Assembly: GCF_014207565.1 (NCBI RefSeq)
Contig: NZ_JACHGJ010000012.1
Location: forward strand, 34,788 to 98,787
Reading direction: 5' to 3'
DNA length: 64,000 bases
From: Spirochaeta isovalerica
GTDB lineage: Bacteria > Spirochaetota > Spirochaetia > DSM-2461
The notes under the pieces are model-generated. The model was not told the DNA's origin. It did not search any database and saw nothing but the letters and a program-made list of their open reading frames with translations. A program made the translations under genes and the position numbers. Below are positions 35,360-43,797 of the stretch, one piece after another (position 1 is the stretch's first letter; each line of letters opens with the position of its first letter).

Positions 35360-36725
35360 GTGAGCAGGGTCCTCTGCTGCAACCGCCCTCACAGGCCATC
35401 ACCTCGACGAGATGCTCCGAAGGTGCCCGTTTTGTCCAGGTTTTCATCAGACGCAGTGTTTTTGATGAAATCCCGTCGATCTGTCCATATCCGACCTTCC
35501 TCCCCAGACTGGCTTCAACAGCTCTGGCGACACCGCCGGAATGGGCAAAACCGCGCCCCATCTCAAAAACGGGCTCTCTCTCCACTTCGGGATAATTGAG
35601 AATTTCCACAGCACGGGATATGAGTAGAGTTCCCAGTTCCTCGAAATTCATAACGAGATCCACAATGCCATTCTCATATGCCTCGACTTTTTTAGCCATA
35701 CAGGGACCGGCGAAGACGATAGTCGAATGGGGAAATTGATCTTTCAGAATCTCAGCTCCCGCAACCATGGGCGAAGGTGTACGGGAGACATGGGAAGCCA
35801 GATCGGGCATATGTTTCTTCACAGTTTCCACATAGGCGGGACAACAGGATGTGGTCATAAAGGACTCGCCCTTTTCCATTCGCTCCACAAGCTCCCGGCC
35901 TTCTTCTGCAGCGACGATTTCCGCCGATTCCTGAAGTTCATAAACGCGAGTGAAGCCTATGGCTTTCAGTGCTTCGAGTATCTGGCTGTCACTGCCGGGG
36001 AGCTGATTATAGAGAGAGGGCGCTATCATAAGCGAAATGTCTTTTTTCAGCTTCAACGCGGCGGCAAGAGGAACGGCATGGCTTTTCTCAACAATAGCAC
36101 CGAAAGGACAGGAACGTGTGCAGCGACCGCAGGAAATACACTTTTGCCTATCTATCTCTATAGCATGTCCCTCTTTTTTGACAATGGCGCCAACCGGACA
36201 GACTTCCTCACAGGGGACGGGGATATAGACAATGGCGCTGTAAGGACAGGCTTTCTGGCACTTACCACAGTTTACACACCTCTCACCGTCTATGATGGCC
36301 TTGCCGTTTTTCATAGTTAACGCACCGGCCGGGCAAATCGTCTGACACGGTCTGGCCAGACAGCCGCGGCACAGTTCCGTGACTCGGTATTGTTTATTCC
36401 GGCAGGAACTGCAGGCCGCGGAGATAACCGACAGCGGAGGCAAGGATGGAGCCTTTTCCTTTTCGCAGCGGCTGAAAAACTCGAATAGAGAGGGGCTTTC
36501 ATCAAAATCTCCCGAAAGATCATACCCCATAAGAGACAGCAGGCGGTATTTAATCATCTCCCGGTCTTTATAGATACAACAACGACGCGGATCACCCTTG
36601 GAAGGGATCATGGCATAGGGGATTTTATTAATGTCCAGAGTATTATCACTGTCAAAGAGAAAATTGAAGAAGCGCAAAAGCAGTTCCTTCCTCAAATAGC
36701 TGTACTGGTTGTTTTCGTTCAGCAT
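35349..36725 (-). CDS. [FeFe] hydrogenase, group B-like monomeric type
   Basis: 458 aa. N-terminal family-specific part with RRCCIYKDREMIKYR, then multiple ferredoxin-type [4Fe-4S] clusters (CVNCGKCQKACP, CISCGRCTRSCP and an upstream CRGCLARPCQTICP). The H-cluster domain has L1 TTSCCPAY (proton-relay C294, ligand C295), L2 AGPCMAKKVEA (C342) and L3 MACEGGCSRGP at the very C-terminus. All cluster cysteines and the relay cysteine remain, so a catalytic enzyme is possible. The pattern fits the group B1/B3 family, whose role is not settled. Last gene of the operon from 40185; overlaps the NuoE-like gene by 7 bp. Confidence 0.88.
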   Translation of the reverse strand: MLNENNQYSYLRKELLLRFFNFLFDSDNTLDINKIPYAMIPSKGDPRRCCIYKDREMIKYRLLSLMGYDLSGDFDESPSLFEFFSRCEKEKAPSLPPLSVISAACSSCRNKQYRVTELCRGCLARPCQTICPAGALTMKNGKAIIDGERCVNCGKCQKACPYSAIVYIPVPCEEVCPVGAIVKKEGHAIEIDRQKCISCGRCTRSCPFGAIVEKSHAVPLAAALKLKKDISLMIAPSLYNQLPGSDSQILEALKAIGFTRVYELQESAEIVAAEEGRELVERMEKGESFMTTSCCPAYVETVKKHMPDLASHVSRTPSPMVAGAEILKDQFPHSTIVFAGPCMAKKVEAYENGIVDLVMNFEELGTLLISRAVEILNYPEVEREPVFEMGRGFAHSGGVARAVEASLGRKVGYGQIDGISSKTLRLMKTWTKRAPSEHLVEVMACEGGCSRGPCSLNS

Positions 36726-36985
36726 ACGCTCTCACCTCTTAATTTCTCCCCGATGGCATGAAGAATTTGTTCTTCATCGGCACCGGCAATCAGTTTTCCC
36801 GCAACTCTAACAACCGGGGGTTTGGAATTCGCCCAGTCCCGGCAGAGCTCACAACAGAGAACAGGCTGAATTTCCACCTTATCCCTCAACTCAGAGGGAA
36901 GAGAATCAGCCAGTGCGAGAAGCTTTCCCGATCCCATGACAAAACAGGCCGTCCCTGTACAGATTTCCACAATTATTTTTTCCAT
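36719..36985 (-). CDS. Small NuoE/thioredoxin-like [2Fe-2S] ferredoxin
   Basis: 88 aa thioredoxin-like [2Fe-2S] domain: first ligand pair in ICTGTACFVMG (C-x4-C) and second in VLCCELCRDW (C-x3-C). It resembles the NuoE/HydC-type electron carrier that feeds hydrogenases. Coupled by a 7-bp overlap to the downstream group B-like hydrogenase and preceded by the SpoIIE phosphatase gene. It probably passes electrons to or from one of the H-cluster proteins of the operon. Confidence 0.85.
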   Translation of the reverse strand: MEKIIVEICTGTACFVMGSGKLLALADSLPSELRDKVEIQPVLCCELCRDWANSKPPVVRVAGKLIAGADEEQILHAIGEKLRGESVC

Positions 36986-37005
36986 AACCGATCTCCTTTT
37001 GTGAA

Positions 37006-38199
37006 CTAAATGAATTCCAGTTCAGTCTCTTTCAGGTAATTCTCTTCGAGAGCTTTCACGATCCGTCCGATAATGGATCGCCTGATTCCGATTTCAAAGG
37101 GAATGCTGGGATCCTGGTGAGCATCATTGATTTTGGTTCCCACGAGGAACCGGACCTGATCGCTTTCAAGCAGAAGCTTGAGAAACTGCCCGGCACTGTT
37201 CCGCGGCAATTCATTCAAAGAGATTCTTTTCTCCAGATGACCGGCAATCCTGTTGAGGGTCAGCATCCCCTCTGTTACCAGATCAACACCCTCCATAGAG
37301 GCGCAAGGGGGGAGATCTCCATCGCAATCAGAAAGAGCGACCTTTAGCTTTTTTCCTGTTATCCGGGAATAAATCTGGGCGGTCGTCCCTCCGGCTATAA
37401 CCTTCCGCCCGTCAAAATCTGCAATGGCCTTAACCAGTTTTTCATCGCGTGATTCATCAATAGGCGGTCCGGTTGATACGATAAGCCGCCTCGGTTTGCG
37501 GATATAAACAGAGGCGCATGTGATATCGTCCTTCGCCTTATAAATATCCAGAGCTCTGGCTTTCGCCGTAACGGCCGAGGCCAGTTCATAGGCGGAAGTT
37601 TCCCGTCGGTTATTGAGAAGTTCCAGAATATACCTCTTCACATTGCCGGCCCGCCAGCCCAAAGGCAGCTGTTTCGTGCCGAGACCGGCCTGGGTTATGC
37701 CATCGGTAAAAAAAATGATCCGGTCTCCCGCTTCAAGTTCCAGCTCAGTGTGAAAAAGATTCTCATCCTTAAACGCTCCGGGTCTCTTCAATTCATGCCT
37801 GGTTTTTTCAGGACAGAGACATGCCCCATCGCGTATGAGGAGAAATCCCGGATTATCATATTCGACGATGGAAGCCCTGACCTTATCGGATTTGAGGTTT
37901 TCCATACGCAGAATGGTAAAGGTGGAATAGCTGATTTTTCTCTCGCGGCAAACCGGCAGGGTGTTCATGATGATTTCAGCTGACTTGACCATATCGGTAG
38001 TGCCGGCTGCATATTTCTGAGCCATATGAGCAGTAAGGTTTGCCAGAACATTCGCTTTCACTCCGCTTCCCAGTCCGTCGGATAGCGTACAGATGATGCG
38101 GTCCCTCTCTTCCCCTTTCGAGAGAAGAAATACATCTCCCCCGATGCTCTGCCCCTCCTTGAAGTACTGGGAATAATCCACTTCTATAAAAAAGCTCAA
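37006..38199 (-). CDS. SpoIIE-type PP2C serine/threonine phosphatase
   Basis: 397 aa. Residues about 1-235 form a SpoIIE/PP2C domain: SIGGDVFLL (metal-binding Asp22), LSDGLGSGVKA, FFTDGITQAG and KDDITCASVYI. A C-terminal domain (about 240-397; GGTTAQIYSRITG, DLVTEGMLTLNRIAG) is not a domain I recognise. No transmembrane part. The start overlaps the stop of the PAS-type hydrogenase gene by 4 bp. PP2C phosphatases next to sensory [FeFe] hydrogenases are known; here it is the likely signalling output, probably reversing kinase action of an RsbW-like protein such as that at 15387-15800 (inference). Confidence 0.88.
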   Translation of the reverse strand: MSFFIEVDYSQYFKEGQSIGGDVFLLSKGEERDRIICTLSDGLGSGVKANVLANLTAHMAQKYAAGTTDMVKSAEIIMNTLPVCRERKISYSTFTILRMENLKSDKVRASIVEYDNPGFLLIRDGACLCPEKTRHELKRPGAFKDENLFHTELELEAGDRIIFFTDGITQAGLGTKQLPLGWRAGNVKRYILELLNNRRETSAYELASAVTAKARALDIYKAKDDITCASVYIRKPRRLIVSTGPPIDESRDEKLVKAIADFDGRKVIAGGTTAQIYSRITGKKLKVALSDCDGDLPPCASMEGVDLVTEGMLTLNRIAGHLEKRISLNELPRNSAGQFLKLLLESDQVRFLVGTKINDAHQDPSIPFEIGIRRSIIGRIVKALEENYLKETELEFI

Positions 38200-39950
38200 A
38201 GGTTACCCTCCGCTGCGGTAAACTGGAACTGGTCTGTCAGAGACCGGAGAATGATTTCCGTTTCCGCTGCATTCTCTCCCAGAAGAGAAGCGATCTGCTG
38301 AACGTTCTGCAGATTTTTACTGATGACCTCTTCGGCTTTGCGGATGACATCCTCTCTTTTTACAGATGTGGTGGTGATGTCCTGAATGATGACTCCCGCC
38401 AGGTGTCCTTTATCGATGGAGAAAAAGGTGATTTTGAGAAATTTCCCATTGATCTTCAACCTCTCCTCAAAGATGCTTTTTCTGCCTGAGAGAATATCTG
38501 TGAGACAGGATGTCAGATCGACGAAATTGATCAGAGGTAAATCGCTGTGCCTTTTTGCATATTCCTCATCGCAAATTGTTTCGGGATCGGCGAACAGAGA
38601 AGCGAAGCCTTTATTGCATTCGACAATCTGGTGCCTTCGATTTACGATAACCACACCCATGGGAAGTGTCCGGAGAAGCATATCGACCTTCTTCTGGGCC
38701 CGCTTCCGCATATTGGTAACGCACATGGGCTTCTCACCCATTTTCTTCAAGTAGGCCACGGCGAAATCCCGGCAGGAATTGTAACCGCAGCCGCCGCAAT
38801 CCAGTCGGTCTTCTTCTTTCTCCTTGCCCAGTTCGTAAAGAGCCTCTTCAATCAGCTCGTCGGTAAAAGAAGCTTCCCTATGGGCGGAAGCCCTAATAAA
38901 ACTTTTCAGCGGCAGCTGGAGATTCATACTTTCAGCCGCTTCGAGTACGGGGGAAGAAGAAATTGAACCGGCCAATGCTTTTTCAAAATGGATGAGACTT
39001 TTTTTGCGATAGGCGAACTGGTTTCCCCGGTTCTTAAATCCCGATCCGTTGACACAGCCGCCGGGGCAGGAGAGGAGTTCCAGCATCATTCCGTCCCTGC
39101 CGTCCATTTCATCCAGCGCTTCCATAATATGGGTCATACCCGACAGGGGAACCATTGTCCGGTCCGGGCTACGGCTCATATCTCCAAGAGAGCGGATCAT
39201 ACCCCCTTCCATAGCATAGAGAGATCCCGAAACCGCCTGACAGGGATAGAAGTCCAGATCTTCAGTCTCAAATGACCGCGGCGTTGCCGCAGTAAGGGAT
39301 CTTTCACCCAGCCACCCGGACATTTCATCGAAGGTGAGTGCAAAGTCAATCTCCGAATCCCTGTTATCCGCTTCGAGTTTTTTTGCGATACAGGGGCCGG
39401 CAAATACAACAGCAATCCGCTCGCCCATCAGTCTTTTCAAAAAAAGAGCATGAGCCTCCAGAGGGGAAGGAGCGCGGGATAAACTGTCTATAAATTGGGG
39501 ATAATACTTTCTGAAAAGCTCGTTAACAGTGGGACAGGCCGATGAAATCATCAATCCCGGTTCCCTTTCCAGCTGCTCCGACGTCCAGGAGGAAACCAGT
39601 TCGGCGCCGAGAGCCGTTTCCGAGACGGCGCAAAACCCCAAACCGCGAAAAGCCGCTATCAACTCCTCCCGGGAGCCGAAAACACCAGTTGTCCAGCTGG
39701 GAGCAAGAGAAAGAACAACCTTCCGTCCTGAACGGATAAGCTTCTTCACTTCCGGCACATCATTCCGAACCTTTTTGGCATGGGTGGGACAGATCTCGAC
39801 ACATCGTCCGCAGTAAATGCAAAGATCATCGATGATCCTGGCGCTGTTTTCCTCCACTTTTATAGCTTTGACAGGACAGTAGCGAACACATTTATAGCAA
39901 TCGCGGCATTTTGTCTTTTCCGTATATACAGGCTGCCTGCTGCTACTCAT
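38196..39950 (-). CDS. hydS: Sensory-type [FeFe] hydrogenase with PAS domain (group C-like)
   Basis: 584 aa. Two N-terminal [4Fe-4S] clusters (CRDCYKCVRYCP, CIYCGRCVEICP), an H-cluster domain, a CGGCGYNSC 4Fe-4S domain (about 390), then a PAS domain (about 420-535) and a helical tail. H-cluster motifs: L1 SSACP (ligand C139, relay position A138), L2 AGPCIAKK (C187), L3 LSCPGGCVNG. Replacement of the proton-relay cysteine by Ala is as reported for the sensory HydS of Thermotoga maritima, and the PAS domain plus a PP2C neighbour is the group C context. Predicted to sense H2 and signal through the phosphatase. Overlaps both neighbours (8 and 4 bp). Confidence 0.9.
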   Translation of the reverse strand: MSSSRQPVYTEKTKCRDCYKCVRYCPVKAIKVEENSARIIDDLCIYCGRCVEICPTHAKKVRNDVPEVKKLIRSGRKVVLSLAPSWTTGVFGSREELIAAFRGLGFCAVSETALGAELVSSWTSEQLEREPGLMISSACPTVNELFRKYYPQFIDSLSRAPSPLEAHALFLKRLMGERIAVVFAGPCIAKKLEADNRDSEIDFALTFDEMSGWLGERSLTAATPRSFETEDLDFYPCQAVSGSLYAMEGGMIRSLGDMSRSPDRTMVPLSGMTHIMEALDEMDGRDGMMLELLSCPGGCVNGSGFKNRGNQFAYRKKSLIHFEKALAGSISSSPVLEAAESMNLQLPLKSFIRASAHREASFTDELIEEALYELGKEKEEDRLDCGGCGYNSCRDFAVAYLKKMGEKPMCVTNMRKRAQKKVDMLLRTLPMGVVIVNRRHQIVECNKGFASLFADPETICDEEYAKRHSDLPLINFVDLTSCLTDILSGRKSIFEERLKINGKFLKITFFSIDKGHLAGVIIQDITTTSVKREDVIRKAEEVISKNLQNVQQIASLLGENAAETEIILRSLTDQFQFTAAEGNL

Positions 39951-40185
39951 CGAGAGCCTCCCCGAGAAGCCGCGCCAGATCCGCTTCCTTCAAATCAAAA
40001 TAATCCATGCCGTCAATACGGACGACCGGCCCGGAAGAGCAATTCCCCATACAGAGGTGCCCTGTTATTCCGACCCGGCTGGCCAATCCCTCCCCGGCTA
40101 TGTATTCCTCAAGAAAGGAAAGGAGACGACTGTTACCGCGGGCAAAACAGGAGCTGCCCATACAAATTTCAATCTGTACTTTCAT
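39943..40185 (-). CDS. Small NuoE/thioredoxin-like [2Fe-2S] ferredoxin
   Basis: 80 aa. [2Fe-2S] ligands in ICMGSSCFARG (C-x4-C) and HLCMGNCSSGP (C-x3-C), the NuoE-type spacing. A homologue of the protein at 36719-36985. First gene of the hydrogenase/phosphatase operon, with a GGAGGAAAG ribosome-binding site; its 3' end overlaps hydS by 8 bp. Likely electron partner of HydS. Confidence 0.85.
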   Translation of the reverse strand: MKVQIEICMGSSCFARGNSRLLSFLEEYIAGEGLASRVGITGHLCMGNCSSGPVVRIDGMDYFDLKEADLARLLGEALDE

Positions 40186-40200
40186 ACTCTTTCCTCCAGA

Positions 40201-40243
40201 TAAAAGGAGAGTGACCCGGGAAAGGACTAACCCGGGACTCTCC
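40201..40243 (-). terminator. Hairpin between adhE and the hydrogenase operon
   Basis: On the minus strand, GGAGAGT-CCCGGG pairs with CCCGGG-ACTCTCC (two-nt bulge), then only four T. All genes on both sides are on the minus strand and the gap is 67 bp with no clear promoter. It may be a partial terminator allowing read-through from adhE into the hydrogenase operon. Confidence 0.65.
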
Positions 40244-40252
40244 GGCTGTGCT

Positions 40253-42865
40253 TTACTTGCCGTAATAGGCTTTGAGATAGAGATCCCTGATTTCGCTGAT
40301 CATGGGATATCGGGGGTTGGCACCCGTACACTGATCATCGAAAGCCTGTTCCGAAAGCTCATCCACCGCCTCAAGAAAATCTTTTTCGGAGATTCCATAC
40401 TGTTTGATTGATGCCGGTACATCCAGTTTCTGCCGAAGATCTTCAATTGCTTTGATCAAATTGGCCACTTTCTGGCCATCGCTCTTACCGCCCAGCTGCA
40501 GGTAATCGGCTATGCGGGCATAGCGGGAAGCAGCGGTCGGGTATTCGTACTGAGGGAAAGCCGCCTGTTTGACAGGATTTTCCACGGCGTTGAAATCGAT
40601 AACATGAGTGATAAGGAGGGCGTTCGCCACCCCGTGAGGCACATGGAAGCGTGCTCCCAGCTTATGAGCCATGGAGTGGCAGATTCCCAGAAAAGCGTTG
40701 GCGAAAGACATTCCCGCCATAGTCGCCGCGTTATGCACTTTTTCCCTGGCTTTGGAGTTTTTATCCCCTTCGCTGTAGGAAACAGGCAGGTATTTGAATA
40801 GTATTCTCAGGGCCTCGAGAGCCAGACCGTTCGTAAAGTCCGAAGCCAGAACCGAAGAGAACGCCTCGATGGCATGGGTCACCGCATCGATCCCCGAAGC
40901 GGCCGTCAGGCTTTTCGGCATGGACATGACCAGCTCCGGGTCGATGATAGCCATATCGGGAGTCAGCGCATAATCGGCAATGGGATACTTCATATCGGCC
41001 CTGTCGTCGGTGACGACTGAAAAAGGCGTCACTTCCGATCCCGTTCCGGATGTGGTGGGTATGGCCGTAAAGAAAGCTTTTTTTCCCGTAGAGGGCAGAG
41101 AGTAGATCCTTTTCTCTATATCCATAAAGCGGAGAGCCAGTCCCTCGAAGGACAGCTCAGGGTGCTCATAAAGCAGCCACATGATCTTCGCGGCATCCAT
41201 GGGGGATCCACCGCCGAAACCGATAATGACATCGGGGTTGAAAGATCTCAACTGCTCCAATCCCTGGTTGATTGTCGATAGGCAGGGATCCGGTTTTACC
41301 TGATGAAACACCTGACAGTCTATACCGATATCCTTGAGGACATTTATGATCCTGTCCACAAACCCATGATCGAAAAGGTAGGAGTCTGTCACGATAAAGC
41401 ATCGTTTTCTGCCCTCGAGCTCGCGGAGAGCCAGCGGCAGACAGCCATACTTGAAATACACCTTAGAGGGGATTTTGAACCAGAGCATATTCTCCCGTCT
41501 TTCCGCTACAGTTTTAATATTCATCAGATGTTTAACCCCCACATTTTCACTGACCGAATTTCCGCCCCAGCTTCCGCAGCCAAGGGTCAGCGAAGGCTCG
41601 AGTCTGAAGTTGTAAATATCGCCGATAGCGCCCTGAGAAGAAGGCATGTTGACGAGCACGCGCCCCGTTTTGATCTCGGAACCGAACGCCCTGATCCTGT
41701 CCTGGTTGTTTTTGTCCGTATAAAGAACCGATGTATGTCCGATCCCGCCCAGAACGACCAGATCGCGGGCCATTGTCAGGCCTTCTTCAAAAGAATCGCA
41801 TTTATAAAGTGCCAGACAGGGACTCAGCTTCTCATGTGCCATTGGCTCGCTTTGGGAAATCTCTTTGACTTCCCCGATGAGAACCTTTGTTTCTTCAGGA
41901 ACGGAAAAACCCGCTATCTCAGCTATTTTTGATGCTTTCTGTCCGACGATTCCCGGATTGATTGTTCCCCGCCGGGGGTCGAGAATCACTTTTCTCAACT
42001 TGTCGGTCTGATCTTCAGTCAGCAGCTGCGCCCCTCTCTCCCGGAATTCTTTTTTAACCTCTTCATAAAGGGATTGATGAACGATAACCGACTGCTCCGA
42101 TGCACAGACGACGCCGTTGTCAAATGTTTTGCTCATAAGGATGGAATTGACAGCCATTTTCACATCGGCCGTTTCATCCATGAGAGCCGGCGTGTTTCCG
42201 GCACCGACTCCGATAGCAGGACGTCCGGAGGAATAGGCGGCTTTCACCATTCCGGGACCGCCCGTCGCAAGTATCAGGGCTATCTTTTTATGAGACATTA
42301 TATGATTTGAAAGCTCTATGGACGGTTCTTCGATCCAGCCGATCAACCCGGCTGGAGCTCCTGCTTTTTCCGCAGCCTCCCTGATGACCTTAGCCGCTTC
42401 GATCGTGCATTTTCTCGCCCGGGGATGGGGAGAAAAGATAATGGCGTTTCTCGTTTTAAGAGCGATGAGAGCCTTGAATATGACAGTGGATGTAGGATTT
42501 GTCGTGGGGATGATCCCGCAAATAACCCCGAGAGGCTCGGCAACCTTTTTAATCCCGTAGCTGTTGTCCTCTTCGAGAAAGCCGCATGTTTTCATATCTT
42601 TGTACTTGTTGAAAATGAATTCCGATGCAAAATGGTTTTTGATCACTTTGTCTTCGACAATACCCATCCCCGTTTCAGCAACAGCTTCTTTGGCAAGACG
42701 GATTCTCTGTTCGTTGGCCGCGATGGCCGATAGTCTGAAAATTGTATCGACCTGTTCCTGAGAATAGGAAGAATACAATGTCTGGGCGGCACTGACGCTT
42801 TCGATCAGCTTATCCAGGTTTCGAAGGCTGTCAGTCGCCTGATCTGCATTTTTTTTCTCACTCAT
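40253..42865 (-). CDS. adhE: Bifunctional acetaldehyde-CoA/alcohol dehydrogenase
   Basis: 870 aa. N-terminal CoA-acylating aldehyde dehydrogenase domain (about 1-440; catalytic Cys in FDNGVVCASEQ, about residue 251), then a C-terminal iron-dependent alcohol dehydrogenase domain (GFGGGSPMDAAKIMW, metal-binding histidines in HAIEAF, HSMAHKLGARFHVPHG split as CHSMAHKLG and HVPHGVANA). Reduces acetyl-CoA to ethanol and reoxidises two NADH; such proteins form spirosomes. It follows rex after a terminator and is preceded by a pair of TATCGATA boxes. Normal length and intact motifs indicate an active enzyme. Confidence 0.96.
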   Translation of the reverse strand: MSEKKNADQATDSLRNLDKLIESVSAAQTLYSSYSQEQVDTIFRLSAIAANEQRIRLAKEAVAETGMGIVEDKVIKNHFASEFIFNKYKDMKTCGFLEEDNSYGIKKVAEPLGVICGIIPTTNPTSTVIFKALIALKTRNAIIFSPHPRARKCTIEAAKVIREAAEKAGAPAGLIGWIEEPSIELSNHIMSHKKIALILATGGPGMVKAAYSSGRPAIGVGAGNTPALMDETADVKMAVNSILMSKTFDNGVVCASEQSVIVHQSLYEEVKKEFRERGAQLLTEDQTDKLRKVILDPRRGTINPGIVGQKASKIAEIAGFSVPEETKVLIGEVKEISQSEPMAHEKLSPCLALYKCDSFEEGLTMARDLVVLGGIGHTSVLYTDKNNQDRIRAFGSEIKTGRVLVNMPSSQGAIGDIYNFRLEPSLTLGCGSWGGNSVSENVGVKHLMNIKTVAERRENMLWFKIPSKVYFKYGCLPLALRELEGRKRCFIVTDSYLFDHGFVDRIINVLKDIGIDCQVFHQVKPDPCLSTINQGLEQLRSFNPDVIIGFGGGSPMDAAKIMWLLYEHPELSFEGLALRFMDIEKRIYSLPSTGKKAFFTAIPTTSGTGSEVTPFSVVTDDRADMKYPIADYALTPDMAIIDPELVMSMPKSLTAASGIDAVTHAIEAFSSVLASDFTNGLALEALRILFKYLPVSYSEGDKNSKAREKVHNAATMAGMSFANAFLGICHSMAHKLGARFHVPHGVANALLITHVIDFNAVENPVKQAAFPQYEYPTAASRYARIADYLQLGGKSDGQKVANLIKAIEDLRQKLDVPASIKQYGISEKDFLEAVDELSEQAFDDQCTGANPRYPMISEIRDLYLKAYYGK

Positions 42866-42891
42866 TTTCTAACTCCTCATAGATACTTTAC

Positions 42892-42913
42892 TATCGATAC
42901 ATTTCTATCGATA
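42892..42913. promoter_or_regulatory. Paired TATCGATA boxes upstream of adhE
   Basis: TATCGATA at 42892-42899 and at 42906-42913, separated by 6 bp, 27 bp upstream of the adhE ATG. The same two 8-mers with the same 6-bp gap lie upstream of rex (43670-43691). Candidate operator shared by the two genes; Rex is the obvious candidate regulator, although the sequence differs from the common Rex site TTGTTAA-type. Confidence 0.6.
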
Positions 42914-42921
42914 GCACTTAT

Positions 42922-42951
42922 AAAAAAGGCTCATATGTTTTGATATGAGCC
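42922..42951 (-). terminator. Rho-independent terminator of rex
   Basis: On the minus strand, GGCTCATAT pairs with ATATGAGCC (6-nt loop), followed by six T. It lies 26 bp after the rex stop and separates rex from adhE. Confidence 0.88.
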
Positions 42952-42976
42952 GCACTGTTGGTCACCTTCCCGCTTA

Positions 42977-43603
42977 TTACAATTCATTTCTCTTCAGACG
43001 GGAGGAAAGTTCGGCAAAACTGGAAGCCAGATCGACTCGCTGAACTACGACTTTATCGGAGAGCTTTAATTTAACCGGCGCAAAATTCCAGATGCCCCTG
43101 ATTCCCGCATCTTCAAGCAGTTCCGCAGTTCTCTGGGCTGAATCGGCCGGTACGGTCAGAACGGCCATGGGAATATGGGTTCTGCTGATAAAACCGGCAA
43201 GCTTGTCCATAGACAGAATGGACTTCCCCTGGATTTTTTTTCCCCTCTTATCCGGGTCGCTGTCAAAAACGGCTGTTATCTCCAATCCGTATTGAGAGAA
43301 CCCGCTGTATCCGAGCAGCGCCGATCCGAGATTACCCGCACCGACCAGAATGGCATCGGTTCTGTTATTCCAGCCCAGACACTCCTCGATCGCCTCAATC
43401 AGGGGATCGATGGCAAATCCGTATTTAGGCCGTCCTTCCAATCCGGTTAATGCCAGATCCTTTCGGACAAGAATCGATGAAAATCCCAGATCATCAGCCA
43501 GCGTCGTGGCGGAAACCCACATAGTTCCTCCGATCCTGTAGGATTTTAATCTCCTCAGATACAGTGGATAGCGGCGTATAGCGGGCAGGGGTATGCTTTT
43601 CAT
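42977..43603 (-). CDS. rex: Redox-sensing transcriptional repressor Rex
   Basis: 208 aa. N-terminal winged helix (AIRRYPLYLRRLKSYRIGG, SSILVRKDLALTG) and a C-terminal Rossmann domain with GAGNLGSALLGY that binds NADH/NAD+. Rex releases its DNA sites when NADH rises and so induces fermentative genes such as adhE, which lies directly downstream. A GAGAG sequence about 11 nt before the ATG is the best available ribosome-binding site. Own promoter and paired TATCGATA boxes upstream suggest autoregulation. Confidence 0.94.
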   Translation of the reverse strand: MKSIPLPAIRRYPLYLRRLKSYRIGGTMWVSATTLADDLGFSSILVRKDLALTGLEGRPKYGFAIDPLIEAIEECLGWNNRTDAILVGAGNLGSALLGYSGFSQYGLEITAVFDSDPDKRGKKIQGKSILSMDKLAGFISRTHIPMAVLTVPADSAQRTAELLEDAGIRGIWNFAPVKLKLSDKVVVQRVDLASSFAELSSRLKRNEL

Positions 43604-43640
43604 CAGTTAAATAACTCTCGCTTTTCAGAAGTTTTTCAGT

Positions 43641-43691
43641 ATTATCAGACCTCCTATCCGAACTGTCAATATCGATAGTCATATATCGATA
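43641..43691 (-). promoter_or_regulatory. rex promoter with abutting paired TATCGATA boxes
   Basis: On the minus strand, TTGACA (43669-43664), 17-bp spacer, GATAAT (43646-43641). TATCGATA boxes at 43670-43677 and 43684-43691 (6-bp gap) directly abut the -35. Same arrangement of boxes as upstream of adhE. Confidence 0.65.
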
Positions 43692-43797
43692 TATATTTAA
43701 CGATTAGAAGATACAAAATTAAGCTCCTTATGTCAATTAAGAATTGGAAAAAAAGAAGCAATGATCCTATACTGGCAGAAAATGAGGTACAAAAAAA

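Noticed and set aside
43494..43682. 62-codon ORF upstream of rex with an AGGAGG nearby
   Set aside because: Different frame from rex and overlaps its promoter; no support as a leader peptide.
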